From Brasenia schreberi (Eukaryota; Streptophyta; Magnoliopsida; Nymphaeales; Cabombaceae): a stretch of DNA of 64,000 nt. This document shows positions 55,701 through 64,000 of the stretch, one piece after another. The stretch covers positions 1,178,001 to 1,242,000 of the forward strand of contig JAYKKT010000037.1 in the NCBI GenBank assembly GCA_036023115.1, read 5' to 3'. The notes below the pieces were generated by a model. That model saw nothing but the letters and a program-made list of their open reading frames with translations. It was not told where the DNA came from and did no database searches. The position numbers were made by a program, and so were the translations under genes. Position 1 is the first letter of the stretch. Every line of letters starts with the position of its first letter.

Positions 55701-58700
55701 ATTCCATCAGCAATTAACTTTAGTAATAGAAGATAGATTGCATACCTCTTTATCTTTCAAACTGACTGGTGTAGCTCAACTATAGGTATAACGACTCTCG
55801 AATCCTAGACCTTTGGAGTCCAAATGAACTCCAGAAGGTCCTGGAAAGATGGCCTCGAAATCAATCCCTCAACCTAGTTGAAGTTCCTTTAAATAGAGTG
55901 GTCGACCTCTTAATTTTCAGATGGATGGCTCCCCCACGGGGCAGGAGGGATGACCAGGATGAGGGTAGGGTCTCTGCGCTAGAGATAAGAAGAGTTCAAG
56001 GGAGACAAGAAGTTTCAGCTTTTATTTTAAGCCCTAAAATGTTGTTTAGAAATGGGAGACTATATATTTTGTAAACCTCTTCAACCATTTTCTATCCATA
56101 TCATAGTAAGCTCCCAACCAACGTATTTAATTTCATTTTCCTCAAAGGCACATTATTATATTCATATCGTCAAATCTACTGAAACAACTTTCAACATTGT
56201 CAACGAAGAGTGATCACCGTATACAATCTTTGGCGTCCAAACTGTCATGAATCGATCACGCATTTGATGAACCCACAACGTTGTGATTCTACAACTCGGG
56301 GAATTGGCCATAAGCCAAAAATGACTCCAGCAAAGTACCATTTGTCGAAAGGAACTCAGCCGTGTGAACTAAAGGAGAAATATGGTGGTACAGTGCTGGC
56401 GCACGCTTGTTTCAAGAGTCACTCTCAAATCAGAATTTGAAAACAATCTACATCAGGTGAATTACTTATTCAAAGAACTTGACCACCTTTGTCCAGAAGA
56501 TCATAATGAACAAGCTTGCAGTAGAAACCATGAACTCAGCCGGAGGACTAAACTGTATCACATTAAATAGTTTGATAATGTATCTCAAAGTTGGTCACAT
56601 AGACACGATTTTCTTAGGTTTCATGCTGCAGAGAGAAAGTGACAGAGGGAGGCAGGGGAGCAATTCACTCTAGCTGAAAATTTAAGATAGGATGACTACT
56701 TTAAGAAAATAGGCATACGTACGTATGTCATGCCGAAAACTAGAAACTGATTATTTGCATATATTTTCTGATACATAAATTTTTAGGAGTTCAAAGACGA
56801 AGTTGTTTCAGCCTCTTCAGCTCCGTGGTGTTACTAGATTAAGTGAAAAGATATGGTTGCCTTGTTTCACATGTAACTTCTCACTGTTTGAAATGATGAC
56901 CTTACGGCACGCGCACGCGCAAACACAGGTTTTATACCAAGTACAATGCACTCTATCCAAAAATCTTAACACGGAATCCATACTTTGAAACACCAAAAAA
57001 TCCTCATTATTAGATCCAATATTTTTATAAATACACACAAGAGCTTGAATACTAAAGCTTTTCGCGCTGTCAGCTTATAAAATTCAATTTATACAGTATA
57101 AAATACGTAAAGACTTGGTCTATGATCGTCTCACATACAGTCGTATTTGACTATTATGATTCTCAAACACACACAAGAATGGTAGATATATGGGTAACTA
57201 CATCAGGTAAAGCTCCGTTGCATACACTCAAGCACAAAAACTTAAAATTATACACGGCCAATTCAAAACAGGCCTAAAAGCCATTGCAAAGGGGGGGCTA
57301 GAACCAAGGACCTGCGGGTTCGGTTGGATTCACGTATTTCAGAAACCATTCCAAAACCAAAACTGACAATTTCAAATCATTATTTATTAAATATATATAA
57401 TATTTTTAAATTTTATAAGCACAAGTTAGAAGTTAGTTATTGGCTCAACGGTAGATTTTTAAAACAATTTCTGACTTTTAACCGTATTTCTCTCTCTCTC
57501 TATATATATATATATATAAGATGTCAAAATGGGCAAGAACGGTCTACCAATCCTTAAAAATACAGGATCAAGCCAGAAAATTCTGATCCATATTTGAAAC
57601 ATAAACCAGACAATTCTGATCCATATTTGGTTATTTCATCGAATCACATGCCTCAAATAGAATTTCATATGTAGGCAAGATTTGTCTGGTTCAAACGGAA
57701 ACTTTCCTCTCTTTTCTGCTACCGTTTAAATCTAAAAAATAATACGTATAATAGAAAAGGGAAAACAAAGGGTATATTTCCAGAAGATTAGGACTATGTG
57801 TCCCATAGCCATCGACTTTTATGAAAAGGAAGGGAGAAAAAGAAAAGCTTTCATTCTTTATTGGATATATCAAAAGCTGCTGTTACACAATTGAAAATTA
57901 AAGAAACAAACAAATGCATGTAAAGGAAAGAGAGGTCTCTTCTCGTTACAGAAAATGCATCCAGAAGATCATGATACTTTGCTATGGAACCAGAGTCAAA
58001 AGATTGCAAATATTTTAAAGAAAAGGAAGATCTCGACATATATCTGTTGGAGTCAACTAATTTAACTAATATTTCGTAGTCCACTAATAAGATGGATGCG
58101 AGGATCTGCATTACTGGAAAAGGAAAGAGAATTCTTCTGCACCTCTCCCTGTTTAAAAACAGAACAAATAGGTCTTTCCGTCCACCGACTTCCCTTTCAC
58201 ACTATGAGCTTTTACCCAACCTTTTCTTTTCTCGCATGAAAACCTTTCTTTGAAAGAATAAACGTTGACAACAACATTTATATGGACTAGATGAATATTA
58301 GGGTACAACGTGTTAACTCAGGAATGCCTATAAATAACACAAAGCACGTGCACTGGAAAAAAAATTTGCCTTCTTTACCATAACTGAAGAAAGGATATAG
58401 TTGCAGTGGAATAATTGTAGAAAACATAGTCTCTGGAAAACCTCATATACCGAAACTAGAGAGAGAGCACACACAGATATAGACATGCATATATATATAT
58501 ATATCAACCGTGCATAAAGAAGGTAAATAGGGGCTCAAAAGCCATTTTGCAAAAGAAGAATGAACAGAAATCGGTTAGTGTAAACATGGCATACAAATTC
58601 TTTTTCATGAACAAGCTGGGTTGGGCATCATTTGACAGACTCAGTGGACGTATGCCCCGCTTGAAAAAACCATCAAAAGAATAAATACATCTATTGTTGC

Positions 58701-59201
58701 GCAGATCCTACAGGATGCACAGCCTGGATATCGAACTTGTGACTCTCAATTTGAAGGTCCTTTAGTCGAACTTATAGCCAGCTGCTGCATCACCCACTAG
58801 TGCGGTTGTGTAGGCTTACGAACGTATCACACATCCGATATCAAACTTGCGACGATAGGAAAGGTTTTTCAGTCGACCCAAAAGCCAAGCATTTGGAGAT
58901 ATATCGTTGGGGGGACACAATTAGTTACCAAACAGTAAGCATCAAAAAGAGAAAGTATATCTGAAGGGTCAAGAAGAAAGGAGAATACTTACAGATTGTT
59001 CATCATTTGACAGCTGAAAGTGAGTCCCTTTGCTGCGTTAGGAAATGACCAGGAAAATTTGCCAACGGAAGAAGAGGTGAGGCTGTCACAACATGACCTA
59101 GCTAAGCAGAACTACAGCATTCAAACCGTTCACACCCAGCCATAGTGCAGCTTCACCGATTCTCTTGTAACAGCCCCACAGATATCTCTCTCTCTGAAAG
59201 A
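55701..59201. other. Unassigned DNA with small repeats
   Basis: No gene or transposon family recognised. Small features: (CT)n(TA)n at 57489-57518, (TA)n at 58490-58504, and two related blocks (gatatcgaacttgtgac at about 58727 and gatatcaaacttgcgac at about 58838, each followed by a gtcga/gtcgac word) that may be a duplicated SINE-like unit. All open frames are below 90 codons and motif-free. Confidence 0.4.
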
Positions 59202-59253
59202 AGAGAGAAACGTAGAAGAAATGGTGAAGAGAGAAACGTAGAAGAAATGGTGA
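59202..59253. repeat. Perfect 26-bp tandem duplication beside the gypsy-4 junction
   Basis: The unit agagagaaacgtagaagaaa plus tggtga occurs at 59202-59227 and 59228-59253. Confidence 0.93.
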
Positions 59254-59321
59254 TAAACTATAGGGAGAAAATTTATATATATTATGTACTAAAAATAATA
59301 AGAATGAAGAGGAGCATAAGA

Positions 59322-60297
59322 TGGCAGGATTGCCATGACCATGTTAGGAAGTGTCACCCATGTCAAGTGAATGGACACACCATTCATATCCCGTCATCCA
59401 CATTGCATTCTGTGGTCAACCCATGGCCATTCACCATGTGGGATGTGGGCATTTGACATCATAGGACCAATTTTTCCAAATGCATCAAACGGGCATAGGT
59501 TTATGCTAGCAACCACTGAATACTTTTCCAAATGGGTTGAAGCTACCTCCCTGACCAATGTCCAGGGGCAACATGTAGTAGCGTTCATTAGGAAAAATAT
59601 ATTGGCTCGATTTGGGGTTCCAAAAGACCTAGTGTCTGATAATGGCACCCCCTACAAAAACGAGAGGATGGTAAAGTTATGTAACACGTATGGTATAACT
59701 CACCACTTCTCATCGCCCTACTACCCTCAAGGCAACGGCCAAGCCGAAGCCACCAATAAGACTCTCATAAGCATTATCGAGAAAACCTTAGAAAAGGGTA
59801 GGATGTGGCATGAGAAGTTGGATGAAGCCTTATGGGCTTATAGGACTTCCATCTGAACTCCTACAAATGCCACACCATTTGAGTTGGTCTATGGCACAAA
59901 TGTCATTCTACCCATTCATACCAAACTGCATTCATTTCATACATCACTTGCACTCGACCTTCCCCTAGAGACGCTACAACATGCTAGAATGGCTGAGCTT
60001 GATTTATTGGATGAGAGAAGGCTCCTTGCCATGGATCATGCACATGCATACCGGCAAAGGGTAGCCCGACATTATGAGAAGCATATGAAGCCTCGCCACT
60101 TCAAAGTGGGAGACCTTGTGCTAAAAATGATCCAACATCGTGGCCCACATTCACTTGGAAAGTGGCGGCCCAAGTGGGATGGTCCTTATGTTGTATGTGG
60201 AACCACCATGAACAACGCCTACTGGTTAGTCGATGTTGAGGGTAGGAATTTAGCCGACCCTATGAATGCTCAATATTTGAAGAAATACCATGTGTAG
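59322..60297 (+). pseudogene. pol: gypsy-4 integrase, nearly intact
   Basis: The zinc-binding end (DHVRKCHPCQVNGHTIHIPS) leads into the core: FDIIGPIFPNASNGHRFML, VSDNGTPYKNERM (Asp) and GNGQAEATNKTLISIIEKT (Glu), then HFKVGDLVLKMIQHRGP, KWRPKWDGPYVV and a DPMNAQYLKKYHV end. All three catalytic acids are present. Two lesions are visible: a 7-bp tandem duplication (atgtggg twice, 59436-59449) that shifts the frame, and a TGA at 59854-59856, where gypsy-1 has CGT for Arg. It is better preserved than the gypsy-1 copy. Confidence 0.92.
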
Positions 60298-61446
60298 GGT
60301 CTAAACTAAATCTTATTATGAAAGGATTTTGAGGAAAATCTCCTTTGAAACTTCTTGAGTGAGGATCAAGGTAGATCGTGCAACCCTGAATGAAAGAATC
60401 GATGCTTGTGAAAAGGCGGACTTTCCAAAACAAACGGGTTACATTTCAAAATTCTTCTTCTTACAAAGGAAGGCCTTGTTCAAAATAGCAAGATACTTGC
60501 AAGTAGTATGTGCTATTTCTAAATAGTCTGATCTTAGATGAATCGAGTAGATCCTTAGGATAAGTCCTTCCCCTCTTCTCTTCTCTTCCCCAAAAGGAAA
60601 ACTTAGCAAAAAGCAAAAAGGGAAATCCCTACAAAAATCTCTTTCCCAAAAGAAAATTGAATCCAAAAAAGAAAAAAATTGTTTCTTCTATGGAAAAGAG
60701 GGAACAAAGAAAAAATACTCCCAAAGGGAGACACTCTATAGAAAAATAAAAAGCCAAAAGCTCATAAAGAGCAGTTTTCTGCCTCTTTGCCTCAAACCAC
60801 GGGACACTCTAGAAGGGACCGTGGTAATTCTTTCTCAATCCCTACGACTTATCCCAAGTGAAGAAAGGTTCATTTCAAAGAATCCTAAAGTAAAAATAGG
60901 ATTTGCTTACTTGAATCTCGTCTTGTTTGAGAATTAGACGTTTTGAGTAAGGCATAGAAATTTTGAAATATTACTTGATTTTCTTATAAAACCTTTGCTA
61001 GATTAGCGAGAGTTAAGACTGAAGTAAAGGGAAACACGAAAAGCTGAAAATCCTTTGGATTGAAGCTAAAAGGAGTTTTCCTCTTTCAAAAACAAAATTG
61101 AGAAAAACCTCGAACATCGAGCAACATAAGACTAGCTCAATTGGTGCAGCAGGTCTTCATAAGACTCCCAAGTTCGACCATTCCATTTAAGTCTCTAGAA
61201 AACCCTACTTCCTAGCATATCATTCCACGCCATTCATTCATATGTGCACGCATGGACACTTACACAATCCCATTTAGGACTAGCACCACATTAGGTAAAG
61301 TCCCCTTTGGCAAAAATCCCCTCTTACTGGGTACAAAGGAAACATTTTTCTCAAAACTAGGACGATCCCATATTCTCGAGGACGAATCCAGGGAGAAATC
61401 AAACAGGAATGTTGTCTTCTTTACTGTTATCCAAATAAATTTGGAT
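60298..61446 (+). other. gypsy-4 3' UTR
   Basis: Collinear with 14381-15560 of gypsy-1: gggtctaaa after the stop, aatgaaagaatcgatgctt, the A/G-rich stretch at 60590-60750, then accacgggacactctagaag. The conserved ttatccaaataaatttgga precedes the polypurine tract. Confidence 0.75.
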
Positions 61447-61465
61447 AATGCCAAAGAGGGGCATC
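61447..61465 (+). promoter_or_regulatory. Polypurine tract of gypsy-4
   Basis: aatgccaaagaggggcatc, the same 19 bases as at 15561-15579 of gypsy-1. Confidence 0.88.
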
Positions 61466-62101
61466 TGTAAATACCCCAAAATCAAACGATTTTCAAAAAC
61501 AAACACCTGGTTTGAAAATTCATTTCAAAACCAAATTATGGAGTTTTCGAAAATCCAGGAGTTGCAAAAGCTTTAAACTTTTGTTTCAAACCCCGTTCGA
61601 ATTGAAAATTTCTCAAACTCGGGCCAAGTCCCAATTTTATAAAAGCTCAAATACAACAGGTGGAGCTTGATCAAAAGCAACCTCAAAAAGCAGGTTCAAA
61701 AGCTCAAAAGTAATCCTTGCTTGATAAAAGCAGGATCAAAAGGTAAAAAAAAAGCCCAGGCTAGAAGCAGACTTCAAGCCTAGAGCATCAAATGCCAAGC
61801 CAATAACATCCACAAAAATAACAGAAATCCAAACAACAGAAATGAACTGAAACATAGTCTAGAAAGGTAAGAATGAGTTCGAACGACAAAGCTGAGAAAA
61901 ACCCAGCACAAGATAGAGCACTGATGAAGCTAGGGCCCGCACAAAACGTCCATCTCGAAACGCCAAGAAGGACTAAAGAAACAAAAAATTGGATTGGATC
62001 TAGACCCAAATATCCAGATCCAAACTCAAATAGTGTTTGGAACAAATTTGGATCTCAAAACCCAAATCCAAGATCCATACCCAAGACCCACCTCATTTGC
62101 C

Positions 62102-62109
62102 TATAAATA
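62102..62109 (+). promoter_or_regulatory. TATA box of gypsy-4 3' LTR
   Basis: tataaata in the context gcctataaatagaggtg. The homologous place in the next LTR is cataaatg at 63322-63329 (degraded). Confidence 0.6.
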
Positions 62110-62368
62110 GAGGTGAGGGGGTGCCCACAAGTTCACGTGAAACTCAAGGTGGCATGGAGAGAGATTGCATAAAGTAGGTGAGAGAAAATTGGTGTGCTAG
62201 ATATTTTCAAGTGGGCTAGCCTTGTGGGCTTGATCAAGGGCATGGGTTCAAGCCTTGTATGAACCTAGGCTCAAACCAAAGGGCTGCACCAACTTGAAGA
62301 AGGGTTGCAAAAGGGCGTAGAAGCATGGGCAAGGCGTGGTGGACCGGCTCCAAGAGGTAGGTCTCTCA

Positions 62369-62496
62369 ACCTCACCCTAACCTAGTCTAAACCACCTAAC
62401 CCACCTTACTAAACCTAACCCTAAACTAGCCTAAACCTAGCCCTTTTCACCTAAACCGACCTAAACTTCCCCATAACTCACCTAAACCTAAGCCCA
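62369..62496. repeat. CCTAA-rich, telomere-like block in LTR
   Basis: Irregular repeats of cctaac / cctaaac / cctaaacc, with one taaccctaaac (telobox-like) near 62423. It is degenerate, so not a real telomere array. Confidence 0.85.
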
Positions 62497-62723
62497 ACCG
62501 AGTGCAACTGCACTCGGTTCGAACGCCCTAGCATCCACCACCCTAACACCTCCCGGCACGCCTAGCGCCATACTACCGCCCTACCTAGCGCCCGGCTCCC
62601 GTCACCCCACTGCTACCTGCACCTCCCTCATCTTCCCTACCTTCCCTATCGCACCCGCGCCTGCCATCATAACACCTGACACCCGCATCGCACTCCATGC
62701 GCCTGCCGTGACCCAGTGCCTGT

Positions 62724-64000
62724 TGTAAACACCCTAAAATCTCACGATTTTCCCAAAACACCTGGTTTTGTAAAAGCTACCTCAAAGGGCTATTTTGAGT
62801 CTGGAAACCCAGGAGCCTTCTAGGCAACCCTGTACATATGTTTAAACTATACATATTTTAAAATATGTGTTATACAGTTTTAAAACCTTTAAAAATGTAT
62901 TTTGAAATCCTGGAAAGCAACTTGGCCTGATGAAAGCAGGACCAGAGGAGCGACAAAGAGCCCAGAACCGGAGCATATGTCGAGCCTGGCACATCAACTC
63001 TAATATCAGATTCATCCCCAGAATCTCGAATATCTAAGCCCCTGTTATCAACAAATCCATCGAAATGATCTCCGGAAGGTGAAAAGAGGAGCGAACAACA
63101 ATGTTGGTGAAGACCCAACGCAAGATGGAGTACTTATGCTGTTAGGCCTCGCACAAACCGTCCGTTTCGAACATACCATGAAGGAGTCAGAAATTCAGAT
63201 TTGGATCGGATCTGGACCATATATATTCAGATCCAAATTCAAATGTGCATATGGATTTGGATTTAGATTTGGATCCAAAGATCCAATCCAACATCCACAT
63301 CCATGGCCCACATCACCTTCTCATAAATGGAGGTGGGGCCCACAAGAAATTCACATGAAAAGCTTGGGCATGAGAGAGAATGTGGGGATAAAATATGAGT
63401 GAAATATGGTGGGCTTGACTTTTGTGTCAAGTTTTGGGTTAATCATGTGGGTTAGCCTAATGAGTGTGGGTTTAAGCTTGTATGCACCTACACCTAACCT
63501 AGGGCTGCACCAACTTGCTGCAACTAGGTCCATGGGTCGAAAGGCAAAGGGATGCTCCTAAACCTAACCCTCACCCTAATCCTAGCCTAATCACCTAACC
63601 CACTTCCTTAATCCTTTCCTAATCCTAGCCTAATCACCTAACCCACTTCCTTAATCCTTCTCTAAACCTAGCCTAATCCCCCTAACCTCACCCTAATCCT
63701 AGCCTAAACACCTAACCCACTTCACTAAACCTCACCCTAAGCCCAACCCACCTAACTAAGCCCTAAACCACTAAACCAACCCACCTAAACACCTAGCACA
63801 CCATATCTCCAAACCACCCAAAACAAATATCTGGCCCACCTAAATATCTAGCACACCATACCCCCAAACCACCACCACCAAACCAGCCCAACCGACCCCC
63901 CCAATACCAGCCCAACCGACCCCACTAAACCTATAAAAAAAACCCTTTTGGGGCGGGTTTTGCATGGAATTTTGGGCAGCTCAGCCCTTTCTCTCCTCTC
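62724..64000 (+). repeat. Second LTR of the gypsy-4 family, running off the window
   Basis: It starts TGTAAACACCCTAAAATC. It parallels the preceding LTR: catttcg / gatccaaattcaaat stretch (63225-63245), a TATA-like tcataaat at 63321, gggcccacaagaaattcac, gggctgcaccaacttg, and a longer CCTAA-rich block (63557-63800). Either it inserted into the first LTR or it belongs to a neighbouring element. The end lies outside the window. Confidence 0.8.
63557..63800. repeat. CCTAA-rich, telomere-like block in second LTR
   Basis: About 240 bp of degenerate cctaaccc / cctaatcc / cctaaacc repeats. It includes a near-perfect local duplication of cctagcctaatcacctaacc (about 63580 and 63628). It occupies the same LTR position as 62369-62496 but is longer. 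Confidence 0.85.

Larger units (their letters stand above)
59320..62723 (+). mobile_element. gypsy-4: 5'-truncated gypsy element (integrase, 3' UTR, 3' LTR)
   Basis: Homology to gypsy-1 begins abruptly at about 59320 (gattgccatgaccatgttagg, counterpart 13421). Upstream is unrelated DNA, so gag to RNase H are missing. The integrase and 3' UTR follow the gypsy-1 pattern, but the LTR that starts at 61466 is of a different family from the gypsy-1 LTR. Confidence 0.85.
61466..62723 (+). repeat. gypsy-4 3' LTR, first 1258 bp
   Basis: It starts TGTAAATACCCC. TATA box tataaata at 62102-62109. After it come a cacaagttcac stretch and a CCTAA-rich block (62369-62496). It is cut at 62723 by another LTR of the same family. 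Confidence 0.8.

Noticed and set aside
62369..63800. Chromosome end / true telomere
   Set aside because: The CCTAA repeats are irregular, interrupted and embedded at matching positions in two LTRs, and unique sequence follows.
1..64000. CRISPR array, operon or phage-type defence system
   Set aside because: No regularly spaced direct repeats with unique spacers and no clustered intact genes; the content is plant nuclear repeat DNA.

Overview
This window looks like heterochromatic or intergenic DNA of a flowering plant. The evidence is a dense, nested set of LTR retrotransposons. It includes a Tat-type Ty3/gypsy element with a second, archaeal-like RNase H (a plant-typical arrangement), Ty1/copia elements primed by initiator Met-tRNA, two kinds of LINE relic, a hAT-type MITE, SINE-like units and a decayed piece of plastid 16S rRNA gene. 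I cannot name the species. I found no intact host protein gene, tRNA, CRISPR array or operon. Every recognisable coding stretch is transposon-derived and broken by stops or frameshifts.

Layout. 1-4962: AT-rich unassigned DNA with CA/TA microsatellites and a tRNA-like (SINE-like) unit. 4963-23637: copia-1, bounded by a perfect 5-bp target duplication (aggac). Its 5' LTR is split at 5275/18059 by gypsy-1 (5276-18053), a 12.8-kb element with 2.2-2.5-kb LTRs, gag, protease, reverse transcriptase, two RNase H domains and integrase. 23638-30135: unassigned DNA with a large TA array, two perfect tandem duplications, a SINE-like unit with a poly-G/C tract and several microsatellites. 30136-33234: a 5'-truncated LINE in minus orientation with a 14-bp target duplication, split by a 2.7-kb solo gypsy-type LTR. 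33690-34575: a second LINE relic (minus). 34600-40881: gypsy-2, a deletion derivative lacking nearly all of pol. 41586-41715: a 114-bp hAT MITE with perfect 8-bp duplications. About 42090-42325: plastid rrn16 fragment. 42430-43770: LINE endonuclease-region relic (minus).

43789-48226: copia-2, nearly full length but decayed. 48228-50801: a patchwork of gypsy LTR fragments in both orientations and a minus-strand copia (copia-4). 50802-53865: copia-3, a relative of copia-2, cut off just after the reverse transcriptase YVDD box. 53866-59320: unassigned. 59320-64000: the 3' part of gypsy-4 (a well-preserved integrase), its 3' LTR from 61466, and a second LTR of the same family from 62724 that runs off the window.

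The elements record an insertion order: copia-1 first, then gypsy-1 into its LTR. Hand-counted LTR mismatches agree with this: about 12% between the copia-1 LTRs and about 8% over the first 270 bp of the gypsy-1 LTRs, mostly transitions. No novel cellular system is evident. The most informative signals are the nested insertions with exact target duplications, the dual RNase H, the plastid rRNA insert, the sharing of an integrase between elements with different LTRs, and CCTAA-rich blocks inside one LTR family.
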